5,169 bases of DNA from Alphaproteobacteria bacterium (GCA_023259875.1 JALRFL010000012.1:1-5169), one strand, 5' to 3'; shown: positions 1 through 5,057, counted from the stretch's first letter. The notes: generated by a model not told the origin, from the sequence alone. Translations and numbers: made by a program.

Positions 1-124
1 TCGCTACCGCCTCGCACGCCGCGTTGGAGATATCATCAACTGGAAGGATCACAACATGATTGCGCACCCCAACACGGCCATTCTCGCGAACATAGCCCAT
101 AAATCCGTTGTTCATTGCGTTCAT
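1..124 (-). CDS. suyB: (2R)-sulfolactate sulfo-lyase large (beta) subunit, or UxaA-family dehydratase large subunit; 5' part only
   Basis: The first 41 codons are present and the gene runs off the left edge. The translation has the family's opening signature, GYVRENGRVGVRNHVVILPV followed by DDISNAACEAVA, found in the UxaA/GarD/SuyB large subunits. The VILPVDDISNA wording is closest, from memory, to SuyB. SuyB pairs with SuyA to cleave (2R)-3-sulfolactate into pyruvate and sulfite in the cytoplasm. Altronate or galactarate dehydratase large subunits share this N-terminus and cannot be excluded from 41 residues. The start at 124 is supported by AGGAG six bases upstream; this Shine-Dalgarno overlaps the stop codon of the small-subunit gene. 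A second in-frame ATG lies at 115. The 10-base gap to the upstream gene implies co-transcription and translational coupling. Confidence 0.72.
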   Translation of the reverse strand, partial: MNAMNNGFMGYVRENGRVGVRNHVVILPVDDISNAACEAVA

Positions 125-134
125 TGTCTTCTCC

Positions 135-422
135 TTACCAGCGCTTTGTTTTTAAATTCTGTACATGAATATGATCACCCTTCGCCGCAGGCGCGATGAT
201 CTTTCCAATGTCCTGACCGTATTTGATCACCGTATCGCCGGCAGAAAAATCCTGAAGACCCACCTTATGACCAATCGGAACATCATGATTGACCGTCAAA
301 CGGAAATCGCTGTTGTCTTCTGTCACCACACAAAGCATCTCTGTGCCAGCTGCTAAATCTTCAACAACGACAACTCCTACATTATCACCCTTATGATGAA
401 CCAATAAATGAGGTTCTGACAT
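135..422 (-). CDS. suyA: (2R)-sulfolactate sulfo-lyase small (alpha) subunit, SAF domain
   Basis: This 95-residue protein matches the separate small subunit of the UxaA/SuyA family in full length. Visible family motifs are the DVPIGHK stretch (residues 47-53), DTVIKYGQDIG (63-73), the histidine-rich GDHIHVQN (82-89) and the C-terminal LKTKRW typical of SuyA. The subunit combines with SuyB to desulfonate sulfolactate to pyruvate and sulfite, a route for organosulfonate carbon and sulfur in marine bacteria. I chose the ATG at 422 because AAAGGA lies six bases upstream; an in-frame ATG at 437 would add five residues but removes that spacing. It is the first gene of the operon, with the large subunit 10 bases downstream. 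One oddity is Gln at position 88, where relatives usually have the third His of an HxHxHN cluster. A sugar-acid dehydratase small subunit is the alternative. Confidence 0.75.
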   Translation of the reverse strand: MSEPHLLVHHKGDNVGVVVVEDLAAGTEMLCVVTEDNSDFRLTVNHDVPIGHKVGLQDFSAGDTVIKYGQDIGKIIAPAAKGDHIHVQNLKTKRW

Positions 423-523
423 TACTATTCCTTTCAACGTGAGAAAATGAAAATTGATGTTTTATATATGCAGAAAGTCCAGAGCAATAACAAGCCCTCT
501 TGCTGACCTTATTGTCTTCATCC

Positions 524-544
524 TTTCATCCCATTGGGATGAAA
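524..544. promoter_or_regulatory. perfect 21-bp palindrome, candidate operator
   Basis: The left arm TTTCATCCCA (524-533) and right arm TGGGATGAAA (535-544) are exact reverse complements around one central T. The site lies about 58 bases upstream of the minus-strand TATAAA and 9 bases upstream of the plus-strand TTGAGA. That position suits an activator or repressor acting on either promoter. Size and odd symmetry fit a dimeric helix-turn-helix regulator, for example of IclR, GntR or LacI type; the family cannot be told from the site. There is no T-run, and it lies upstream of both genes, so a terminator is unlikely. Confidence 0.6.
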
Positions 545-553
545 ATGCTGGTG

Positions 554-583
554 TTGAGAAATGCTTTTCAGCATCCGCATAAA
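554..583 (+). promoter_or_regulatory. candidate sigma-70 promoter for the EamA transporter
   Basis: TTGAGA (554-559, five of six consensus positions) is followed after 18 bases by CATAAA (578-583, four of six). Transcription would start near 590, giving a leader of about 20-36 bases depending on the start codon. The six-base inverted pair ATGCTG (545-550) and CAGCAT (569-574) brackets the -35 box. Confidence 0.35.
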
Positions 584-610
584 ACCGCTATGATCAGTCG
601 CACATGATCT

Positions 611-1585
611 ATGATGGACAATTCCATGGTAAAAACCAATATCCGATCTACCACTGCTCATCTTCAGCTTGGAGATCATCATCACCAGACCGGCAAAGCC
701 CTCATTTACATGGTGACGGCTATGTTGACCTTGCCGGCGCTGGATGCTTTCGCCAAACTGCTAAGCGATTACCAATCGCCTGGGCAAATCGTGTTTTATC
801 GGTTTTTTCTGCAAACGCTGTTTTTGTTTCCAATTGTTTTCTATCGTGGGGAATTGATATCAGCCTTTACGATCAGCCCGTTTATTCAATTCATGCGTGG
901 CTTGCTAATGGTGCTGGCAACCACCTTTTTCTTTGCCGCGCTTAAATATATGCCATTGGCAGAGAGCATATCTATCTTTTTTGTGGAACCTATGATCTTA
1001 ACCATCTTGTCGGCGGTAATATTGGGTGAAGTGATAAGGATTCGCCGTATTCTGGCTATTTTAGTGGGGTTTATTGGGGCGTTAATTGTAATTAAACCCA
1101 GCTTTGCGATCTTTGGTTGGGCGGCTATCTTTCCTCTCTGCGCGGCGTCTTGTTTTGCTTTATATGTGGTTTTCACGCGCCAGATCAGTGGCCGCATATC
1201 CCCTCTGCCCATGCAATTCAGCGTTGGGATCATGGCGTTATTGGTCGCCTCCACCATGCTTTATTTGGGCTATCAGTTTGACATCAATGCCATCATGCCC
1301 AAAACCCCACAAAAGGCTGAATTCTGGCTGATTATCGGCCTAGGGGTTTTTGCCACAATTGGGCATGTCTTTTTAACCTCGGCGGTGCGGTATGCGGATA
1401 CCAGCCTGCTTGCGCCATTTCAATATCTAGAAATTATCAGCGCAATCCTGCTTGGCTATTTGATCTTTGAGGACATTCCTGACCGGCAGACGATTTTTGG
1501 TCTGATCATTATTATCACATCAGGGGTCTATCTGATGCATCGTGAACGGATAGCAAGACTGGCAAATAAAGCGACAAAAACATAA
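611..1585 (+). CDS. EamA/RhaT family (drug/metabolite superfamily) transporter
   Basis: This 324-residue inner-membrane protein has the two-fold EamA repeat. Helices are readable near residues 30-47, 60-78, 95-111, 119-138 and 146-161, then 170-190, 203-221, 238-258, 265-285 and 296-310. The end of repeat 1 (ALKYMPLAESISIFFVEP, then LTILSAVILGE) and its echo in repeat 2 (AVRYADTSLLAPFQYLEI, then SAILLGYLIFEDIP) are the classic DMT signature. Length is normal for ten-helix members, which move metabolites or amino-acid-like solutes in or out; substrate cannot be read from sequence. The start is uncertain: ATG at 611 has no Shine-Dalgarno, while the ATG at 626 has a weak GGA seven bases upstream, so the true N-terminus may be MVKTN. 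It is divergent from suyA across a palindrome, so a role in sulfonate metabolite transport or efflux is possible but unproven. No terminator is visible after it. Confidence 0.88.
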   Translation: MMDNSMVKTNIRSTTAHLQLGDHHHQTGKALIYMVTAMLTLPALDAFAKLLSDYQSPGQIVFYRFFLQTLFLFPIVFYRGELISAFTISPFIQFMRGLLMVLATTFFFAALKYMPLAESISIFFVEPMILTILSAVILGEVIRIRRILAILVGFIGALIVIKPSFAIFGWAAIFPLCAASCFALYVVFTRQISGRISPLPMQFSVGIMALLVASTMLYLGYQFDINAIMPKTPQKAEFWLIIGLGVFATIGHVFLTSAVRYADTSLLAPFQYLEIISAILLGYLIFEDIPDRQTIFGLIIIITSGVYLMHRERIARLANKATKT

Positions 1586-1671
1586 CCGCTACCGCCATCT
1601 ATACGCTTTTCATTTAACAAATTGCGCCTATATATAAATCATCCCACAAGTCAGTTGTTATGGAGAGCGTT

Positions 1672-2148
1672 ATGATTAAAGGGTTGCATCACAAAGCCTA
1701 TCGGTGTCGCAACAGCGAAGAAACCCGTCAGTTCTATGAGGATTTTTTAGGGTTATCTCTTGCCGGGGCTTTAATGATTAAGGAAACCAAAACTGGCCGT
1801 GAGACTAAAGTTCTGCATAGTTTTTATCGCATGGATGATGGGTCGTTCATTGCGTTTTTTGAAGCTCCTGATCGTCCTTTTTCTTTCACTGATCATCATG
1901 ATTATGACCTGCATTTAGCCCTTGAAGTCACCCCCGAAGACTTGCGCATCATGCTGGATAAAGGTAAGGCCGCTGGCATCGAAACCCGCGGCGTTTCGGA
2001 TCATGGCTTTATCGATTCGATCTATTTTCGCGACCCTAACGGTTATGTGGTGGAATTAACCGCGAAAAAACCCGATCATGATGACCATCTTCACGCCAAT
2101 AACCAAAAAGCCAGAGCCATCCTCGACCAGTGGAGCGCATCGGCCTAA
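1672..2148 (+). CDS. VOC-fold (glyoxalase/extradiol dioxygenase superfamily) metalloprotein
   Basis: The 158-residue protein shows one complete VOC unit made of two beta-alpha-beta-beta-beta modules. Module one starts with GLHHKAYRC and the FYEDFLGLSL helix and strand; module two starts near DLHLALEV and ends in the family's RDPNGYVVEL. Likely metal ligands are His6 or His7, Glu64 (FFEAP), His81 (DLHLALEV) and Glu128 (YVVEL), so it is probably catalytically competent. The superfamily includes glyoxalase I, ring-cleaving dioxygenases, epimerases and resistance proteins; the precise reaction is not readable. The start at 1672 is chosen because GGAGA stands five bases upstream; an ATG at 1660 would add four residues but has no ribosome-binding site. 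The C-terminal tail is rich in His and Asp (residues 135-141). The gene is 86 bases downstream of the transporter, so co-transcription is possible, although a TATAAA-containing stretch (1633-1638) may mark a separate promoter. Confidence 0.85.
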   Translation: MIKGLHHKAYRCRNSEETRQFYEDFLGLSLAGALMIKETKTGRETKVLHSFYRMDDGSFIAFFEAPDRPFSFTDHHDYDLHLALEVTPEDLRIMLDKGKAAGIETRGVSDHGFIDSIYFRDPNGYVVELTAKKPDHDDHLHANNQKARAILDQWSASA

Positions 2149-2208
2149 GCCCTTTACCTGCATCAGGTTTCAAGAGTTTATCCACTAAAGCCAATGATGA
2201 AAGCCGCG

Positions 2209-2502
2209 TTATTCCTGCCAGCTGATATCGGTTAGCAGGTCTAATTCAGCACCATCATAAGTTGAGATTATTGGCGGTGAAAGTGGGGTTTTTCCCCATT
2301 TCTCTAGAATCTCAGCTTGCCGTTCCGCATCTGGATATATCCAGACCTCAACTAACATAAGGGGATTCTCGCGCGCTTGATAGACCATCACCTTGCAATC
2401 TGATGCGGATAATTCTGGCTGGGCTGAGGTTATCGCCTTAAGCCTATGCTCACGCTCTTGGTCTGATGAAAATTGCAAAATGGTCGTGATTTTGATCGTC
2501 AT
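2209..2502 (-). CDS. small protein resembling the ABM (antibiotic biosynthesis monooxygenase-like) dimeric alpha/beta-barrel fold
   Basis: This 97-residue cytoplasmic protein has no signal peptide or membrane segment. Its order fits the ferredoxin-like ABM/YgiN fold: an N-terminal strand (TIKITTILQF), a helix (about 14-28), a strand with a conserved-looking turn (CKVMVYQARENPLMLVEVW, 36-54) and a helix (58-70) rich in charged residues. The step from ENPLMLVEVWIYPDAER into EILEKW resembles the 'ENP..f.l.E.W.d..a...H' core of that family, but the usual His after the second helix is not seen. This is fold recognition by eye, so no reaction is claimed. It is convergent with the VOC gene, with 60 bases between the stops. 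The ATG at 2502 has no clear Shine-Dalgarno; it is the only ATG giving the full first strand. It is divergent from the secreted repeat protein across an AT-rich gap. Confidence 0.6.
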   Translation of the reverse strand: MTIKITTILQFSSDQEREHRLKAITSAQPELSASDCKVMVYQARENPLMLVEVWIYPDAERQAEILEKWGKTPLSPPIISTYDGAELDLLTDISWQE

Positions 2503-2639
2503 AGCTACTAGTTAGTTGATTTTTAATATAATTCAATCTTTTCTTTAGAGTTTTTGAACCTGTCCAAAGATAAAGTTTTATGATAGGATTCAAAAGGATA
2601 TATTGTGTTTTGTAAAAAAAGTATGATATTTTCTTAAAT

Positions 2640-2670
2640 TCCGCTATGTTACCTCATAATATATAGCGGA
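2640..2670. repeat. 8-bp inverted repeat with a 15-base spacer
   Basis: TCCGCTAT (2640-2647) and ATAGCGGA (2663-2670) are exact reverse complements. The spacer carries the CATAAT that could be the -10 box of the downstream gene, so a dimeric regulator bound here would cover the promoter. Its position upstream of the presumed start codon and the lack of a T-run argue against a terminator. Confidence 0.5.
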
Positions 2671-2698
2671 TAAGTTTTGTTATATTAAGTTTTGTTAT
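2671..2698. repeat. tandem 13-bp direct repeat, period 15
   Basis: TAAGTTTTGTTAT occurs at 2671-2683 and again, without mismatch, at 2686-2698, two bases apart. It begins immediately after the right arm of the inverted repeat and ends 34 bases before the ATG. If transcription starts near 2667 both copies would be in the 5' leader. It could be a regulator's tandem site or a low-complexity duplication. Confidence 0.6.
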
Positions 2699-2732
2699 TT
2701 TAATAGTAAAGTCAGATGACAAAGGTTCAGAT

Positions 2733-3887
2733 ATGATTGGCAAAACCCGTTTTATCATTACTGCCGCATCATTTATGTTCGCAACATCGGTTTATGCAAT
2801 TTCAGCCAATGCAGGCGGCCTTCCTGATGCCGATACAGATGGTACTGAAACTGAAACCAATGAGGCAAGCACAACCTCGCCCCTGAACACCTCTTCTTCC
2901 TCCGGTAACGAAGTGCCAGAAACCAGCGCGACATCTAGCGCTTCTGGTGCCTCAGGTTCTGGTGATCAAGGTGGTGAAGATGGTGAAGGCTTTGTTGCCA
3001 TCGAAGATGATCCCCTGATTGTTGATGCTACAGCCATCATGGATGATGACGGCATGGGTGAGGTATCGGTGCAATGGCAAATGCTATCCAATGACGGCGG
3101 TTGGATGAATTTAACTGGTGCAACCCAACAATCCTTTACCCCACGGCAGATTCATGTTGGCCATCGTTTGCGCGTTGTCATCACTTATGTTGACGGTCAA
3201 GGCAATCTCGAAACTTTGATCAGCCCTAGCTCTACCAAAGTTAAAAATGTGAACGATAAACCATCGGGCGCACCTATCCTGTTGGGTAACGCTCTCGAAG
3301 AAGATGCGCTGGTGGTTGATACTAGCACCATTTCTGATGAGGACGGCATCGGCTCTTATGAGGTGATTTGGCAACGCTCCTCCACGCGCACAGAATGGCA
3401 GACCTTTCCTAACGCCACGAGTGAGGTTTTGCGCCTTGGTCAGTCCCATGTTGGGTTTTCCTATCGGGCGGTCATCACTTATCTTGACAATCAAGGCACA
3501 CGCGAGATTTTAATCTCTAACCCTTCTGAAACCGTTGCCAATGTGGACGATCCCGTTGAAGGTGAGGTCATGATTGTTGGAAACCCTCTTGAAGGCTCCA
3601 TGCTGTCGGTGACAACCTCTGGCGTTTCAGATGAAGATGGGATTGCTAGCCTTTCGGTAAGTTGGGAAGCCTCACGCGATGGGCGCAATTGGCGCGCCAT
3701 TGATGGGTCAAATTATAACCAAATTTCGCTTAACCAATCCCATGTTGGCTTTCAGATCAGGGCCAAGGCTAGCGTTGTTGACACCTTTGGGGTGGAAACA
3801 CTGATTTATAGCCAGCCCAGCAATACGGTTAAAAATGTCAATAATAAACCAAGCGGAACAATTAATGTCCGCCGGGTTGGCAGCTGA
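2733..3887 (+). CDS. Sec-exported protein with three tandem 98-residue Ig-like repeats
   Basis: The 384-residue protein starts with a signal peptide (positive MIGKTR, hydrophobic 7-22, likely cleavage after ANA at 27). A Ser/Thr/Glu/Gly-rich acidic linker follows (28-87), then three beta-rich repeats. Landmarks recur at exactly 98 residues: the Asp-rich DxDG (104, 202, 300), first Trp (115, 213, 311), second Trp (124, 222, 320), HVG (141, 239, 337) and N-V-(N/D) (172, 270, 368). Such modules, with DEDGIG, WQ, YTD-like and NVND-P-G elements, are known from very large RTX-type adhesins and other surface proteins of marine bacteria, where the Asp clusters may bind calcium. Here they form a compact protein without a visible type I secretion signal, LPxTG or outer-membrane anchor. 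It is therefore probably periplasmic or released. AAAGG seven bases upstream supports the start. The protein ends just as a fourth repeat would begin, and a terminator follows, so it seems intact. Ligand unknown. Confidence 0.82.
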   Translation: MIGKTRFIITAASFMFATSVYAISANAGGLPDADTDGTETETNEASTTSPLNTSSSSGNEVPETSATSSASGASGSGDQGGEDGEGFVAIEDDPLIVDATAIMDDDGMGEVSVQWQMLSNDGGWMNLTGATQQSFTPRQIHVGHRLRVVITYVDGQGNLETLISPSSTKVKNVNDKPSGAPILLGNALEEDALVVDTSTISDEDGIGSYEVIWQRSSTRTEWQTFPNATSEVLRLGQSHVGFSYRAVITYLDNQGTREILISNPSETVANVDDPVEGEVMIVGNPLEGSMLSVTTSGVSDEDGIASLSVSWEASRDGRNWRAIDGSNYNQISLNQSHVGFQIRAKASVVDTFGVETLIYSQPSNTVKNVNNKPSGTINVRRVGS

Positions 3888-3912
3888 TCCTTTCGCTATA
3901 GCGATTAAGGAT
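3887..3912. repeat. near-perfect palindrome (hairpin) immediately after the stop codon
   Basis: ATCCTT (3887-3892) pairs with AAGGAT (3907-3912), and TCGCTA (3893-3898) with TAGCGA (3899-3904), interrupted only by a TT bulge at 3905-3906. It begins on the last base of the stop codon. As RNA it would fold with a TATA loop; there is no T-run, so it may be a 3'-end stabiliser or a protein site. It shares the core CGCTAT/ATAGCG with the inverted repeat upstream of the same gene. Confidence 0.5.
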
Positions 3913-3932
3913 ATGAGTTAACTAAGTTTTTC

Positions 3933-3964
3933 ACCGGCCTCTATTTTGAGGCCGGTTTTCTTTT
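3933..3964 (+). terminator. strong intrinsic terminator after the repeat-protein gene
   Basis: ACCGGCCTC (3933-3941) and GAGGCCGGT (3948-3956) form a perfect nine-pair GC-rich stem with a TATTTT loop, followed by TTTCTTTT. It lies 46 bases after the stop codon and closes that transcription unit. Confidence 0.92.
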
Positions 3965-4021
3965 ATGGATATTTTCCCGGCCTTTGCTTTCAAAAGCCAA
4001 AATGACCGTTCTAGGAATTTT

Positions 4022-4059
4022 TGCGAATCGGGGCATATTTACATTGACACCGATTCGCA
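4022..4059. repeat. 10-bp inverted repeat enclosing a -35 box, candidate operator
   Basis: TGCGAATCGG (4022-4031) and CCGATTCGCA (4050-4059) are exact reverse complements 18 bases apart. The spacer ends with TTGACA, so the left arm sits upstream of the -35 and the right arm between -35 and -10. This is a typical repressor position. As RNA it would be mostly upstream of the transcript, which favours a DNA-binding site. Confidence 0.62.
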
Positions 4060-4072
4060 TTTCATGTGTACT
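4044..4072 (+). promoter_or_regulatory. sigma-70 promoter for the orphan 99-residue gene
   Basis: A full-consensus TTGACA (4044-4049) is followed after exactly 17 bases by TGTACT (4067-4072, four of six of TATAAT). Transcription would start near 4079. It is the best promoter match I found in the window; the weaker -10 fits a regulated promoter. Confidence 0.55.
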
Positions 4073-4185
4073 CATTCATGAATGTTGTATCCAGAGCCTT
4101 ATAAATCTCTATATCTGGTATGCGTCCTTCCTGATGCAACGCTTCTTTTGCCCCAAAACCATCTGTATTTCCAAGGAGAAAGTCA

Positions 4186-4485
4186 ATGACCCACATCATT
4201 GAAGAACTTCAAAAGGAATGTCTTATTTTACCTTTCCGCCCAGACCAAGCCTCGCATAATGACACAACTGTGACAACCATAGCCGCGCTGGTGGCGGTCA
4301 CCGTTATGCATGATGACAATATGTCTGCGGAAGAAAAGCTGCTTGAGATTATTGAGAAAAGCGGTGAGGCCGAAGTCCTCAATAACGAAGATGCTTTTTC
4401 TGAGCTGGGCTTACAACATTCCGATGAACACCGCGTCGCACAAATTGCCGCAAATGATAATTCGCATCCGGTGCAACTTATCTAG
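4186..4485 (+). CDS. hypothetical acidic 99-residue protein
   Basis: I do not recognise this protein. The start is well supported by AAGGAG seven bases before the ATG, and the gene is framed by its own promoter and an intrinsic terminator, so it is very likely real. No signal peptide is present. Residues 27-42 (TTVTTIAALVAVTVMH) form a hydrophobic, Thr/Val/Ala-rich stretch, too short and polar to be a sure membrane helix. The following part (DDNMSAEEKLLEIIEK and onward to SELGL) is predicted helical and acidic. The 'ALVAVTVMHDDNMSAEEKL' run faintly recalls the 'A..AlAvA.aDg.is..E' helix of TerB-like domains, but the protein is short for that family and I do not claim membership. The C-terminus (AANDNSHPVQLI) looks unstructured. 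Neighbours give no functional clue. Confidence 0.75.
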   Translation: MTHIIEELQKECLILPFRPDQASHNDTTVTTIAALVAVTVMHDDNMSAEEKLLEIIEKSGEAEVLNNEDAFSELGLQHSDEHRVAQIAANDNSHPVQLI

Positions 4486-4510
4486 TCTTTCCTCATGCAC
4501 CCGATAACTG

Positions 4511-4541
4511 AAACCAGCCTGATCATCAGGCTGGTTTTTTT
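4511..4541 (+). terminator. strong intrinsic terminator after the orphan gene
   Basis: AAACCAGCCTGA (4511-4522) pairs perfectly with TCAGGCTGGTTT (4526-4537) around a TCA loop, running into seven consecutive T (4535-4541). It starts 26 bases after the stop codon at 4485 and isolates that gene from the phosphatase remnant. The stem's flanking A and T runs mean it could also act in reverse. Confidence 0.93.
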
Positions 4542-4694
4542 CTGATCTTTATCCTCCCTTGGGGATGGCACTAAGGGATCATGGTTTTAGTTCATGACTG
4601 TTTGCTAATATGATAGCATGGCTTGAGTTAAGCCAAACTTGGGATATGCCCCAAGGATTTATGTGTTTTAGGGGATACCAATTACCTTCTGCCG

Positions 4695-5057
4695 ATGATC
4701 AATATACCCCATATCACGATGTTGTTTTTAGCCATTGGTGGGCTGATATTGATCTGTCTGGTGATGGGGATCATCATCTTGCGTCTACGGCAAGAGCAAA
4801 AGCGCCTCAAAGCCGAAATTATGAATACCCATGATCATCTTGAAGAAACAATCGCGGCACGCACGCAGATGCTCCGTCAGGCTGGTCAGGCTGTGTCCGA
4901 ATCCATTGACTATGCCAGCAAATTGCAACGCGGATTGTTGCCATCTCTTAACAGCCTTGAGGAGGCTTTTAAAAAAGTCAGCGTTTTCTGGCAACCCAAG
5001 GATGTAGTAGGTGGTGATTTCTATTGGTCTGGGCATATCGGCTTGACCTTCGGGTGA
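4695..5057 (+). pseudogene. SpoIIE/RsbU-type PP2C serine phosphatase, truncated after its first catalytic motif
   Basis: The 120-residue reading frame has a membrane helix (residues 9-29), a charged coiled-coil stretch (30-68) and the start of a SpoIIE-type PP2C domain. Diagnostic are SIDYASKLQRGLLPS (70-84), the F..WQPKDVVGGDFYW motif (98-111) and Asp108, expected to bind catalytic metal. Such phosphatases dephosphorylate anti-anti-sigma (STAS) proteins in partner-switching pathways. The domain normally continues for about 150 more residues, with further metal-binding Asp motifs; here the frame ends nine residues after GGDFYW. Neither other forward frame downstream resumes the family sequence, so a single frameshift does not explain it; deletion, insertion or misassembly does. 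No Shine-Dalgarno precedes the ATG at 4695, and there is no other in-frame ATG, GTG or TTG back to the stop at 4629. The usual sensor part is also absent, so the 5' side may be decayed as well. It could alternatively be a small membrane protein still expressed. Confidence 0.68.

Larger units (their letters stand above)
423..610. promoter_or_regulatory. divergent control region between suyA and the transporter gene
   Basis: This 188-base gap separates two divergent genes and has no plausible gene of its own. It holds a perfect palindrome (524-544), a nested imperfect dyad (485-514) and a promoter-like pair facing the transporter (554-583). On the minus strand a TATAAA (466-461) could be the -10 of suyA, but I cannot see a good -35 at normal spacing. 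The layout suggests one regulator governs both directions; that is inference. Confidence 0.6.
2503..2732. promoter_or_regulatory. AT-rich divergent intergenic region
   Basis: This 230-base region between two divergent genes is far richer in A and T than the flanking coding DNA, and I see no gene in it. It contains an inverted repeat (2640-2670), a tandem direct repeat (2671-2698) and the ribosome-binding site AAAGG (2721-2725), seven bases before the ATG at 2733. A CATAAT (2655-2660, five of six of a -10 box) lies inside the inverted-repeat spacer, with only a poor -35 match (TTCTTA, 2631-2636). The half facing the minus-strand gene shows no convincing promoter. Confidence 0.5.
3965..4185. 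promoter_or_regulatory. control region and long leader of the orphan 99-residue gene
   Basis: No convincing gene lies between the terminator and the ATG at 4186. The region holds an inverted repeat around a -35 box (4022-4059), a promoter (4044-4072), a 12-bp palindrome CATTCATGAATG (4073-4084) at the expected transcription start, and a weak CCAGA/TCTGG pair (4091-4118). The predicted leader is about 106 bases, ending in AAGGAG seven bases before the start codon. Confidence 0.5.

Noticed and set aside
477..482. CTGGAC on the minus strand, resembling one half of a TauR (MocR-family) site
   Set aside because: Only one copy is present; known MocR sites need paired repeats at fixed spacing, and a single hexamer is expected by chance.
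604..945. Alternative plus-strand frame overlapping the start of the transporter
   Set aside because: It lies inside the EamA frame, its product has no family features and it has no ribosome-binding site.
886..1257. Minus-strand frame inside the transporter gene
   Set aside because: Antisense shadow of a clear ten-helix transporter; composition follows from the opposite strand.
1586..1671. Clear sigma-70 promoter for the VOC gene
   Set aside because: TATAAA (1633-1638) is present, but no acceptable -35 lies 16-18 bases upstream, so I noted it only in the gene entry.
2156..2168. ACCTG-CAT-CAGGT hairpin between the convergent VOC and ABM-like genes as a terminator
   Set aside because: The stem has five pairs with a three-base loop and no T-run on either strand, too weak for an intrinsic terminator.
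3111..3494. Minus-strand frame inside the secreted repeat protein
   Set aside because: Antisense to a gene whose 98-residue periodicity proves the plus frame; no domain seen.
3984..4202. 72-residue plus-strand frame before the orphan gene
   Set aside because: It spans the inverted repeat and promoter, has no ribosome-binding site, an odd Cys/Ile-rich composition, and overlaps the well-supported start at 4186.
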